A DNA stretch of 64,000 nt from Oceanospirillaceae bacterium (GTDB lineage: Bacteria > Pseudomonadota > Gammaproteobacteria > Pseudomonadales > Balneatricaceae): contig JABSRA010000013.1 of NCBI GenBank assembly GCA_013215445.1, positions 5,722 through 69,721 of the forward strand. Direction: 5' to 3'. The first letter of the stretch is position 1. Every line of letters begins with the position of its first letter. The translations under genes were made by a program, and so were the position numbers. A model generated the notes under the pieces. It saw only the letters and a list, made by a program, of their open reading frames with translations, was not told the origin of the DNA and did no database searches. Of the stretch, positions 46,980 through 55,962 are shown one piece after another.

Positions 46980-48119
46980 TTACAAAAGCTTACGCGCCGC
47001 TAAATTACGCATCAAGTGACTGGCAGAAAATACCCAAGGCGCACACAAGGTTGATAAATTCACAGTGTTGCTCAAACAACCAAATTTTTCACTACTGATA
47101 TGTACCTGATCACCCAGCTTATGAGTAAAGCCTTCTCCCACTTTATCTCTGTCTTGCGTGGGGGAGAATAAGGTGCCTAAAAACAGCATAAATCCATCGG
47201 GGTACTGGTGATGATCGCCGCAGGTCTGCTTAACTAAGTCCAGTGGATCGCGACTAATTTGAGACATGCAACTGTGCCCTTTAAGCTCAAAGCCATCCAC
47301 ACCTTTAACAGTTAAAGCTAGCTCGGCATTTCGCACATCTTCAATGCTGAAGTGTTGATCAAACAGACGAATAAAGGGGCCTATCGAGCAAGAGGCATTG
47401 TTATCTTTTGCTTTACCTAACAGCAACGCTGAGCGCCCTTCAATATCCCTTAAATTAACATCATTGCCCAGCGTAGCCCCTTGCACTTTTCCTTGCGAAT
47501 TAACCGCCAATACCACCTCAGGTTCTGGATTATTCCAATGCGAGCTGGGATGCAAACCAACTTCTGCGCCTGAACCTACGGCAGAAAGCGGCTGGGATTT
47601 TGTGAAAACCTCAGCATCTGGGCCTATCCCCACCTCCAAATATTGAGACCAAAGACCCTCGCCAATCAGCGCTTTTTTTACCCGCTGTGCCTGCTCACTG
47701 CCCGGGACTGTATCACTTAAGTTGCTACCTATTAATGCCGTAATACGGGAGCGTATTTTGGTCGCTTGGGCTGGATCTCCGCCCGCCCGCTCTTCAATCA
47801 TTCGCTCGATCATAGAGTTTGCAAACGTCACCCCACAAGCCTTAATCGCTTGTAAATCACAGGGGGCTAATAATCTAACCCCTTGCACCTTTGCCTTACA
47901 AATCTGTTCAACATCACCGAGATCTTCTCCACCGGCAGCTTTTAGATAGGAGACAGGATCATCAAGCTCCAGTAAATCTCTGACGGTAGGTACCTCAGGC
48001 GAGGTAATATCAAACATCCGAGCACTGCGAATTACACAGAGGCTAGGTCCTTTTAAATCCTCTCTAAATACACGGGCGATTAGATTCGCACTTTCGCTGT
48101 CTAAAGGTAAGCTACTCAT
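46980..48119 (-). CDS. FAH-family dehydratase, XylX-like (2-keto-3-deoxy-pentonate dehydratase candidate)
   Basis: 379 residues from the ATG at 48119 (MSSLPLDSES), which has AAGG 7 bases upstream; the frame extends nine codons further. The core SHWNNPEPEVVL, TLGNDVNLRDIEGRSALLL and KAKDNNASCSIGPF carries the FAH metal-binding acidic residues, and the end LMRNLAARKLL matches Caulobacter XylX as I recall it. XylX converts 2-keto-3-deoxy-D-xylonate to 2-oxoglutarate semialdehyde in the Weimberg pathway. It is the last gene of the block that begins with the amidohydrolase and ABC transporter. No other Weimberg gene is here, so the exact substrate is open. Confidence 0.75.
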   Translation of the reverse strand: MSSLPLDSESANLIARVFREDLKGPSLCVIRSARMFDITSPEVPTVRDLLELDDPVSYLKAAGGEDLGDVEQICKAKVQGVRLLAPCDLQAIKACGVTFANSMIERMIEERAGGDPAQATKIRSRITALIGSNLSDTVPGSEQAQRVKKALIGEGLWSQYLEVGIGPDAEVFTKSQPLSAVGSGAEVGLHPSSHWNNPEPEVVLAVNSQGKVQGATLGNDVNLRDIEGRSALLLGKAKDNNASCSIGPFIRLFDQHFSIEDVRNAELALTVKGVDGFELKGHSCMSQISRDPLDLVKQTCGDHHQYPDGFMLFLGTLFSPTQDRDKVGEGFTHKLGDQVHISSEKFGCLSNTVNLSTLCAPWVFSASHLMRNLAARKLL

Positions 48120-48155
48120 TTTTAAACCTTCTTTATTCATGAACATTGAACATTA

Positions 48156-48953
48156 CTAGGAAAATATTATATCAACTAGCTCAGAGCGCGGCTCTGCCAG
48201 TGGCTGTAACACACTTATATGATGAGCAGCTTTTACTACGGTTAATTTCCCACCACTGCAGGATTTCATCATTTGGGCTTGGCGATGAAACTCTGCGCTC
48301 TCATTTTCGCCCACCACTAAATGCAATTTAAAAGGTAATTGCTCAGCAGCTTTTACCAGTGAATAATGCTCTATTTCGGCTGTAGTTAACTTAAGCTGCT
48401 GTTGCAAAAAAGAAAATTTTAGCGGTGCTAAGTCATAGAGGCCACTAATACTGACCACCGAATGTAGCTGCTCACTGATCTCTGCCTGTAACGCACCCGC
48501 AATTGCCAAATGACCGCCTGCGGAGTGGCCTATCAATAACAGTTTTGCCCCGCTCTGACAGTACTTTTCAACTAAAAAAGACAGCGCGCGAGCCACATCG
48601 TCAACCACTTCGGCCAAACGCACTTCCGGCATTAACCGGTATTCGACATTCGCCACCAGCGATCCTATATGCTGCAAGCCCGGTATGGTAAATCTATGCT
48701 CAGACGCCTCAAGTGCTCGCCAGTATCCGCCATGAATAAATACCGGAATAATAGCGGTACCACTCTCGCCAAATGTTTCAACAAACTGCCGCGGATGAGC
48801 TGCGTATGGATGATGGGTCGCACGCTGATTTCTACTTAACAGCGCACTTTGCTGCTTATTCCAATCCAGACTCTGCTCAAAATCTTGCAAGATGGCGGAA
48901 AATTTAAATTGGCTGTCCCAGTAGGATATTTTTTGCTCATTCACGATTTTCAC
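48156..48953 (-). CDS. Alpha/beta hydrolase (kynurenine-formamidase-like)
   Basis: 265 residues from a GTG at 48953, overlapping the IclR-type gene by 17 bases. It has the oxyanion motif HGGYW and the nucleophile elbow LIGHSAGGH, with the His in VKAAHHISVL near the end; this HGGYW/GHSAGG pair is typical of the arylformamidase-like esterases. Catalytic Ser, Asp and His look complete. The natural ester or amide is unknown, but placement between regulator and FAH-family gene suggests it acts in the same catabolic route as the transporter. Confidence 0.8.
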   Translation of the reverse strand: MKIVNEQKISYWDSQFKFSAILQDFEQSLDWNKQQSALLSRNQRATHHPYAAHPRQFVETFGESGTAIIPVFIHGGYWRALEASEHRFTIPGLQHIGSLVANVEYRLMPEVRLAEVVDDVARALSFLVEKYCQSGAKLLLIGHSAGGHLAIAGALQAEISEQLHSVVSISGLYDLAPLKFSFLQQQLKLTTAEIEHYSLVKAAEQLPFKLHLVVGENESAEFHRQAQMMKSCSGGKLTVVKAAHHISVLQPLAEPRSELVDIIFS

Positions 48954-49581
48954 TCTGCTCTAGTACCTCTTTTAAACGCTGCTGTGCTTCTTGCAGCCAC
49001 TGGGTCACATTGAGCGCACAAGCTTTATTGATCAACACCCCCACTACCACCCACTCACCTTGAAGGTTTTTCTCTATGGGCAAATACAGACAGTTAAAGG
49101 CGGGAGTTACTTCAAAATCTGCACTGTTAAGCACTAAGCTGAGTTTTGATAACTCACCTTCTCGGCTGCTGCGACTGATCACATAACCACTGCTATTTCC
49201 CGGGTATAAGTAGTTTGCTCCCCTTCCCAAAGAAAAGGGCCCTACCCACAATTTTCCCAGTTGCAGAGCCCCTATAAACGCAGTGCACTGGCTGTTTTGT
49301 CGCAGCCGATTTAATACCGGTTCACTGGCATAACCCAGCCCCCCGACGCCCCATGCGTTTAATCCCACTTGTAGCACCTGTGCACCTCTCACCCATTCTC
49401 CCGCACCATCTCGGTTGAGAAAGCCCTGGGTTTCCATTGCTTTAATCATCCGATAACCACTACTAGGTGACAGCTGGCAAGCTTTTGAAAGCGAGCGCGC
49501 ACTTTGATGCGGGTAGCGCACCACTTCCTCTAACACCCGGGTAATTTGTGCGATTGCCTTAGTATAAGGATCACTCGTCAT
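48937..49581 (-). CDS. IclR-type transcriptional regulator, short form
   Basis: 214 residues. The N-terminal winged helix (about 8-75) reads SARSLSKACQLSPSSGYRMIKAMETQGFL. The remaining 140 residues resemble a shortened IclR effector domain (FNCLYLPIEKNLQGEWVVVGVLI). IclR proteins normally have about 250-280 residues, so this one is compact. It lies 47 bases after the chimeric regulator and overlaps the hydrolase gene. Regulation of the local operon is likely. Confidence 0.75.
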   Translation of the reverse strand: MTSDPYTKAIAQITRVLEEVVRYPHQSARSLSKACQLSPSSGYRMIKAMETQGFLNRDGAGEWVRGAQVLQVGLNAWGVGGLGYASEPVLNRLRQNSQCTAFIGALQLGKLWVGPFSLGRGANYLYPGNSSGYVISRSSREGELSKLSLVLNSADFEVTPAFNCLYLPIEKNLQGEWVVVGVLINKACALNVTQWLQEAQQRLKEVLEQSENRE

Positions 49582-49628
49582 CTGTTGCTCCTACCTCAAG
49601 TTAAATGGCATTAACTTCACTATGGATG

Positions 49629-51035
49629 TTAATTTAAAGGCCACAAAATATCGCCACCGGTTAATACGTCTCGCAAATATTTATCGTTATATATCTTTAA
49701 ACTCGGTCCTTGAGAGAGCACAACATCGTCTGGCAAATCCCAGCGCACATGTCGTTCTGCCCATTCATCGGCCTTGATTGAGGCTGTTTCGCAGTGCCTT
49801 GAGGCGACAAAGTTCAACGCCACTTCCAAGCGTTTAGGCACTACCTTTCCCGCTAAGATAGACAGTGCAATCTCTATCGCTCTGCCGCCCATCGCCGCTG
49901 GGTAGTCCGCCGCAAAAAAAGGTATTTTATGGTGAATTGCCAACTTATACATTTTGTTTAAATCGCCACCCGTATGGGCAGGAACGCCCTGTCGATGTTC
50001 AACAAACGCCGCAATAGAACCGACACCTTGCAAACCACTATCACACCAGACACCGTCTGGAATTTGAGCTTTATCCTGCAGCAATTGCCGCACATGCTCT
50101 CGACCAGCGCTCTCATCCCATTGACTATTAATAACTGCCTCTAAATGAATATCGGGGTAGCGGGCAAAGACTTCCAGCGCCGCGCTCTGCCTTTTCATCG
50201 CCGGACTCGCTTGGGCAGGACCAGACATCATCCACACCCGACCACTGCCCTGTAAATGCTCTGCAAGCCACTGCGCACTGCTACGTCCAATGGTCGAATC
50301 AGATGCTGTCACAAAGCTGACAAATGCCTTGGGATCTACCGGTCTTCGGTCAACCGCAACTACCGCAATACCCATTTGAATGGCAGCGCGCAACTGCTTG
50401 GCCAGTACTTCATCATCTGACTGCGCTGGGCTGACCAACAAAATATCGATCCCCGATGTTATTAATTGTTCGATTTGCTGCACTTGGCGCACTGCGCTAT
50501 CTTCGGCGTGTTTCACTTCCAAACTGGCAATTTCTGCACTGTGCAAGTTAGCGGCATACAAGGTATTACACACCAACGCCACTCGCCACGCATTGGACAT
50601 AGAGGCATTTGAAAAACCAATTTTGTAGGGAGGCGCTTTTACAAATTGCTCGGTGGTGACAGATTCCAAAAGATCTCGACTCCACTCGCCAGTTTCCATG
50701 TGGGTGCGACCAGCATAGATATTTTCAGCTACAGCTTGAGTGCTGAACGAGCGCCCTTGAAAACGAATTCCCAAAGGGCTGAACATTAACGCTTTCGCCC
50801 CCGGCCCCAACTTGACCCACCCCTGATCAACTCGCTCTAACAAGGCCGCTTTTACCAAGTGACGGATCAGCGCAAACCCAGTGGTTCTACCTATCCCAGT
50901 ACTGGCAAGTAATGCATGCACCGCCAGTGGTCTATTGGCATGGTCAAAGGCGGCCAATATCGCCATTATCCGCTCCACATTAGAGCATGGTAACAGCGCT
51001 TTAACACTTTGATCTTTACTCACTATTGATGACAT
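49629..51035 (-). CDS. Chimeric regulator: IclR-like HTH fused to a sugar-binding-protein domain
   Basis: 468 residues, no signal peptide, so cytoplasmic. Residues about 17-85 form an IclR-like winged helix (NVERIMAILAAFDHANRPLAV, TGFALIRHLVKAALLERV). From about 137 to 445 it is a type 1 periplasmic-binding domain that aligns without large gaps to the operon's own binding protein: YKIGFSNASMSNAWRVA against YTIGFSNASISNPWRVA, SFVTASD in both, PAHTGGDLNKMYKL against PPHTGGDFNAMYQL. It probably represses or activates the operon on binding the transported ligand. It lies 7 bases after the second permease gene. I know of no named family with this order of domains. Confidence 0.88.
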   Translation of the reverse strand: MSSIVSKDQSVKALLPCSNVERIMAILAAFDHANRPLAVHALLASTGIGRTTGFALIRHLVKAALLERVDQGWVKLGPGAKALMFSPLGIRFQGRSFSTQAVAENIYAGRTHMETGEWSRDLLESVTTEQFVKAPPYKIGFSNASMSNAWRVALVCNTLYAANLHSAEIASLEVKHAEDSAVRQVQQIEQLITSGIDILLVSPAQSDDEVLAKQLRAAIQMGIAVVAVDRRPVDPKAFVSFVTASDSTIGRSSAQWLAEHLQGSGRVWMMSGPAQASPAMKRQSAALEVFARYPDIHLEAVINSQWDESAGREHVRQLLQDKAQIPDGVWCDSGLQGVGSIAAFVEHRQGVPAHTGGDLNKMYKLAIHHKIPFFAADYPAAMGGRAIEIALSILAGKVVPKRLEVALNFVASRHCETASIKADEWAERHVRWDLPDDVVLSQGPSLKIYNDKYLRDVLTGGDILWPLN

Positions 51036-51042
51036 CGTTTGC

Positions 51043-52014
51043 TTAATCTCTAGATTTAGACAAGTACACTGCGGCCGCGAGAATAATCAAGGTCCCTTTG
51101 ATGACTAACTGAAACTCAACCGATAACCCCAGTATCACTACGATATTGAACAGCGACACTAAAATCAAGGTCGCCAACAATACCCCGGCCACACTCCCTT
51201 TACCGCCACGCAGTGAAGCGCCGCCAATAACCGCAGCGGCAATGCTATCTAACGCGTATCCCTGCCCGGTCCAGTTATCGACAATACCGACATAACCCAC
51301 TAAAAATAACCCCGCCAGCGCGGCCAACACTCCAGATATCACAAACACGATCATTTGTATTTTGCGCACAGGGACGCCGCTCATGTAAGCACTTTGTGGG
51401 TTATCGCCAAACAGGCGTATCTGATAGCCAAATTTGCTGCGCATTAACAGCCAGTAAATAGCCACTGCCACGACAGCCAGTATTATCAGGGAGACGGGTA
51501 TCCCCGCTATATCTCCAGTGGCCAACCAGCGGAAGGTCTCTGGCAGAGACCCTCCAGGTGCACCTTTGGTGTAGGCAAAGCGAATCCCCTGTAACACAAT
51601 CATGGTCGCCAGCGTCGCCAAAAATGGGGTCACACCGCGATATGCCACTAAATAGCCATTCACGGCACCCACCACAAAACCTACGCCCAGCGCGAGTATC
51701 ACAATACTGACAATGCTGTCATTGGCACCAATGGAAAGCACTGCGGCTGTCGCCATAATAGAAGCAACCGATAAGTCTAAGCCACGCACCACAATAACTA
51801 ACATCTGACCTAGCACCACAAAACCTAAAGGTGCCGCTTGCACTAAGATATCACTGAGATTATCCAGTGATAAGAAACGTGGCGATAACAGTGCGGTCAC
51901 CCCCCAAATCAGCACTAAGAACACAGTTAACAACAACAGCTCTCTAAGCTGGCGCCCCGCGACTGTTTGTGTTCGTAGCAGATCAAGAAAACTATTATTT
52001 AAAAGCGCTTTCAT
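51043..52014 (-). CDS. Sugar-type ABC transporter permease (RbsC/XylH-like), second
   Basis: 323 residues from the ATG at 52014, which overlaps the previous stop as ATGA; a longer frame to 52077 would lie inside the first permease gene. About ten membrane helices; the family block AAVIGGASLRGGKGSVAGVLLA is clear. It forms, with the first permease, the inner-membrane channel of the importer. Confidence 0.92.
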   Translation of the reverse strand: MKALLNNSFLDLLRTQTVAGRQLRELLLLTVFLVLIWGVTALLSPRFLSLDNLSDILVQAAPLGFVVLGQMLVIVVRGLDLSVASIMATAAVLSIGANDSIVSIVILALGVGFVVGAVNGYLVAYRGVTPFLATLATMIVLQGIRFAYTKGAPGGSLPETFRWLATGDIAGIPVSLIILAVVAVAIYWLLMRSKFGYQIRLFGDNPQSAYMSGVPVRKIQMIVFVISGVLAALAGLFLVGYVGIVDNWTGQGYALDSIAAAVIGGASLRGGKGSVAGVLLATLILVSLFNIVVILGLSVEFQLVIKGTLIILAAAVYLSKSRD

Positions 52015-52994
52015 TTTTTTGATCTCCCCACTAACACCGATACGGCACAGATAATGATCAAGCCCTCGACAATCCACTGATAAAAGCTCGATACGTTCAT
52101 CAAATTGAGTGCATTGGCCAGCAATGACAACAAAATAACCGCCAGCGCGGTACCTAGTACCCCGCCAAAACCTCCCGCCAGTAAAGTGCCACCGACAATC
52201 ACCGGGGTGATAGAGCGCAAGTCAAAACCCACCCCTGCTCTGGGATCCCCGACGCCAAAGCGACCCACCATGTAAATAGCCGCGAGGGCTGCAAGCAGAC
52301 CGGACACTGCGTAGACTAGCACTTTGGTCTGTTTAACCGGCACTCCCGAAATTTGTGCCGCCACTTCATTGTTGCCAATCGCATAGAGACGTATCCCAAA
52401 ATTACTGCGCCAAAGCATAAAGGCCGTCAGTGCATATAGGCAGATCACAAAAATAAAGCCACAGGGGACACCTGCTATGCGTGCGTAAACCACATCTTCA
52501 AAAAACAGCGCCACAGATCCACTGGGCTGATTAGAATGAAGCAGCGCAAGGCCGGTAAGAACAGTCGAGGTGCCTAGTGTGACAATAAATGGATGTACTC
52601 CAACATAGGCGGTGATAACACCGTTAATCCCCCCTAAGAACGCACCAAGCGCCAAAGTCGCCGCTATCGCCAGCGCCAGCGTCTGTGTATCTTGCGCATT
52701 GAAACCCGCAAAAAATACACAGAGTAATCCAAGCATCCCCGCGAACGACAGATCTATGCCACCACTTAGTATCACTAGTGTCTGTGCCAGCGCTATTATC
52801 GCCAGTACCACTAACTGATCTTGTACATTGAAAATATTGGCGAGCGTGGCAAAGCGTTCTGAACCAATACTGCCCAGCGCAAATACCATTAAAATCAAGC
52901 CGATGATCACCCAGTGCAGCGACTCAAACCGCGTCGCCCTCGCCCACGTTTTTAGTGTCGCTTTAAAGCTGCGACCTTGATCTATACTGATCAT
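52011..52994 (-). CDS. Sugar-type ABC transporter permease (RbsC/XylH-like), first
   Basis: 327 residues, nine to ten hydrophobic helices. Family blocks are LVILSGGIDLSFAGMLGL, YAIGNNEVAAQISGVPV (coupling helix) and PVIVGGTLLAGGFGGVLGTALA. It lies 19 bases after the ATPase gene and is coupled to the second permease by ATGA. Two different permeases point to a heterodimeric channel, as in several sugar-acid and autoinducer-type importers. Confidence 0.93.
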   Translation of the reverse strand: MISIDQGRSFKATLKTWARATRFESLHWVIIGLILMVFALGSIGSERFATLANIFNVQDQLVVLAIIALAQTLVILSGGIDLSFAGMLGLLCVFFAGFNAQDTQTLALAIAATLALGAFLGGINGVITAYVGVHPFIVTLGTSTVLTGLALLHSNQPSGSVALFFEDVVYARIAGVPCGFIFVICLYALTAFMLWRSNFGIRLYAIGNNEVAAQISGVPVKQTKVLVYAVSGLLAALAAIYMVGRFGVGDPRAGVGFDLRSITPVIVGGTLLAGGFGGVLGTALAVILLSLLANALNLMNVSSFYQWIVEGLIIICAVSVLVGRSKK

Positions 52995-53013
52995 GATATA
53001 CCTCTATCGGTTG

Positions 53014-54582
53014 TCATATCGGAGCCTGCGTACTGCTTATGGATTTTACATTCACGCATTGAACCTCGATATCTAATGGCTGCTGTTCGCTATCATCTGC
53101 AGCGGCAACCGACATAATGTTATCTTCACTGATTTCATCTGCTTGTAACTGCGCGGCAATGGCACCATCGCGCATTACACAAACACGATCGCAGAGCCCA
53201 ACTATTTCTATCAGCTCCGAAGAGATTACTAAAATAGCCAAGCCACTATTGGCCAGAGCACGTAAATGACGGTAAATTTCCGCCTTAGCGCCAACGTCCA
53301 CACCACGGGTAGGCTCATCCAAAATCAACACCTTAGGCTGGTTTTCCAGTAACCGACCCAATAATATTTTTTGCTGATTGCCACCGGAGAGATGACTGAT
53401 AGGTAAACCTAAGTCGTCGACCACTACATTAAATTGTGCTACCACTGTTGCACTGCGCTGCGCCGCTAAGTCAGTCGCTATGTTAAAGTCACTCGCCCCT
53501 TTACTAATGGTGCTACTTATATAGTTGTGTGCCACACTAGATTGAGCAAACAGCCCGTCGGTTTTTCGCCCTTCGGTCAACATGGCTATCCCGGCTGAAA
53601 GACACTTGCTAGGCGTGCGTTTGCCAAGTTCCCTGCCCTCTAATAACACTCTGCCAGTAGCCGCTCTAGCGCCGTATATAGATTGGGCCAGTTCAGTGCG
53701 CCCAGAGCCTACCAAACCGGCAATGCCCAGTATTTCGCCGCGGTACAAACTCAAATCTACCGCTTGATCAAAGCTATTATTGCGTAGTTGTTGCAGCTCT
53801 AAAACCACTTCGCTAAGACGCTCAATGGACGCTTTTGGCGGAAACATATCGCCCAGTTCACGCCCCACCATTGCCGCAATAATCTTTTGCTGGTCATAAT
53901 CAGCAATCGGACCCGCAGAAGTCACCACACCGTCTTTGATGACCGCTATATCGGTACATATTTCGAATATTTCGTCCAAGCGGTGAGATACATAGACGAT
54001 TGCCAAGCCTTTTAATCGCAAAGCATTAATGATTTTAAATAAGTGCTGGGTCTCCAGTTGCGAGAGCACCGCCGATGGCTCATCCAATATCAATACTTTG
54101 GCACTTGTGCGCAATGCCTTAGCAATTTCAACCATCTGAGATTGCGCAACACTCAACTGCGCCACTATTTGATCCGGGTCCAGTTGAATCTCTAACGAGT
54201 CCAGCAAATTGACAGTCTGAACACGTAGCTTTTTTCTATCGATGAGTCCCCATCGAGTGCGAGGCAGTGCCTCGATAAAGATGTTTTCGGCGACACTCAG
54301 AGCGCTCATGGTAGAAAATTCTTGATGCACTACCGCCACACCGGCATCAATCCCCTCGCTTGGGGTGCGCCAATTAACTTTCTCTGAGCAGAACTCAATA
54401 TGTCCCGAACTAGGCTGATAGAGCCCTGTCATCAATTTTATTAAGGTGGATTTACCGGCGCCGTTTTCCCCGCACAGCGCCACCGCAGCACCGGGATGCA
54501 CTTCAAACTCAATATCGCTGAGCACCTGGTTAGTACCAAATGACTTTGAGAGTTTGCGAGCGGCAAGAATGGCTTTAGACAT
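53014..54582 (-). CDS. Sugar-type ABC transporter ATPase (RbsA/XylG-like, two NBDs)
   Basis: 522 residues from the ATG at 54582; GGAG lies 6 bases before it, so the ATG four codons upstream is less likely. The first ATPase half has Walker A GENGAGKST, a signature-like LSVAQSQMVEIAKAL and Walker B VLILDEPS. The second half has the weak loop GLVGSGRTEL, then LSGGNQQKILLGRLL and VLILDEPTRGVDVG. This asymmetric tandem layout is typical of ribose, xylose and galactose importers. It energises the two permeases. Confidence 0.93.
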   Translation of the reverse strand: MSKAILAARKLSKSFGTNQVLSDIEFEVHPGAAVALCGENGAGKSTLIKLMTGLYQPSSGHIEFCSEKVNWRTPSEGIDAGVAVVHQEFSTMSALSVAENIFIEALPRTRWGLIDRKKLRVQTVNLLDSLEIQLDPDQIVAQLSVAQSQMVEIAKALRTSAKVLILDEPSAVLSQLETQHLFKIINALRLKGLAIVYVSHRLDEIFEICTDIAVIKDGVVTSAGPIADYDQQKIIAAMVGRELGDMFPPKASIERLSEVVLELQQLRNNSFDQAVDLSLYRGEILGIAGLVGSGRTELAQSIYGARAATGRVLLEGRELGKRTPSKCLSAGIAMLTEGRKTDGLFAQSSVAHNYISSTISKGASDFNIATDLAAQRSATVVAQFNVVVDDLGLPISHLSGGNQQKILLGRLLENQPKVLILDEPTRGVDVGAKAEIYRHLRALANSGLAILVISSELIEIVGLCDRVCVMRDGAIAAQLQADEISEDNIMSVAAADDSEQQPLDIEVQCVNVKSISSTQAPI

Positions 54583-54676
54583 AGCGTTCTCCAAACTTTT
54601 CAGGCAACTATCAGCGTATATTTCACACTGATAGTATTAATACGGCTCGCCTAGGCAAGCCGTTGATACACTATGC

Positions 54677-55840
54677 TTAGCGTGGATAGTCTGCTGAAAA
54701 AGTCGCTGGATCGTAATCTTTGCCGACACCACTAGACATAATCACTGAGGCCGGTTTATCCATTAGCGCGTAATCTACAACATAGATATCTGCTTGCACA
54801 GAAGCGGTCTCGAATCCTTTGGAGACAACTACTTGTTGATTCACTTCGATGCGCTTAGGTACGCCTTTACCGCGCAAAATATCAAACAGTATATCGAAGG
54901 CTTTAGCCCCCATCGCCGGAGGGTAATCTACTCCAATCATTGGTACACTATGTTTTACCGACAACTGATACATCGCATTAAAATCACCCCCCGTATGCGG
55001 TGGAATTTCACCTTTGCCAAAACCCGCTGCTTCAAATGCCTCTATAGATCCAGAACCTTGTAAACCCGAATCAGCCCACACACCACTGATGTCTTTACCG
55101 TACTTTTGAATCAGTGCCGACATGATGGATTTTCCTTTTGCAGGAGACCAAGAGGTATACTGCGTCTCCACTACTTCAAGGTCCGGAAATTGGTCGAACA
55201 CTTCCATGGCCGCTTTAATGCGATTTTCAGCGGGGGAGGCTCCCGCCAAACCACCGAGCATTATGACTTTTCCCTCTCCTTTAAGCGTCTCGGCTAACCA
55301 CTGCGCCGAAATACGTCCAAGCGCCTGATCGGAGGCAGTCACAAATGAAATATAGTTGTCTTTAGATTTAACTTCTCGGTCAACTAGCACCACCGGAATG
55401 CCCTGTCGTTTTGCACGACGCACCACAGGATCTAGCGCTTCAGCAGTAGAGGGGCTAATTAACAATATATCTACTTGCTGGGTAATCAAATCTTGAATAT
55501 CCGCCGCCTGCTTAGAGGGGTTATCGTTGGCATCGGTAATAATTAAACGTTTAAGATCAACCTTGTGTCTCTCTGCTGCCGCCTCAATACCGTGCAACAT
55601 AGCCACTCGCCAAGGGTTGGAAATAGAGGCATTAGAAAAACCTATGGTATAGGGCCCCTCTTTTTTATAAGCCGTGGTATCTGTTATTTCAGTATTACCA
55701 GGGTTCCATAAAAACGTCCGAGGGACCCCTTGGTAGTCAGCCGTTGCTGTTCCAACAATACCCAGAGCCCCCACTGTGATTGACATTACAGTTATCAAGG
55801 CTCTGTTGATAGATGATTTTTTTCTTGCAGTTTTTTTCAT
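54677..55840 (-). CDS. Sugar-type ABC transporter periplasmic binding protein
   Basis: 387 residues with a signal peptide (about 1-35, hydrophobic ALITVMSITVGALGIVG). The mature part is a type 1 binding protein of the RbsB/XylF kind: YTIGFSNASISNPWRVA, VDILLISPSTAEAL, VVLVDREV, GVWADSGLQGSG and PPHTGGDFNAMYQ. It captures the substrate for the adjacent importer. Its whole mature region is matched by the C-terminal three quarters of the chimeric regulator encoded four genes downstream. The ligand is not known; pentose-like or related hydroxy compounds are possible given the XylX-like enzyme. Confidence 0.93.
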   Translation of the reverse strand: MKKTARKKSSINRALITVMSITVGALGIVGTATADYQGVPRTFLWNPGNTEITDTTAYKKEGPYTIGFSNASISNPWRVAMLHGIEAAAERHKVDLKRLIITDANDNPSKQAADIQDLITQQVDILLISPSTAEALDPVVRRAKRQGIPVVLVDREVKSKDNYISFVTASDQALGRISAQWLAETLKGEGKVIMLGGLAGASPAENRIKAAMEVFDQFPDLEVVETQYTSWSPAKGKSIMSALIQKYGKDISGVWADSGLQGSGSIEAFEAAGFGKGEIPPHTGGDFNAMYQLSVKHSVPMIGVDYPPAMGAKAFDILFDILRGKGVPKRIEVNQQVVVSKGFETASVQADIYVVDYALMDKPASVIMSSGVGKDYDPATFSADYPR

Positions 55841-55962
55841 GATTGTTCCTTTATTTTTTTAATAATCATTGTGAATTGTCGGTTTTAAACTGCGCTTGCA
55901 GCTATCCAAACACTTCTCACTCACCGACCTGTCATGAGATATATTGTTGTTTGAAGTCGGTT

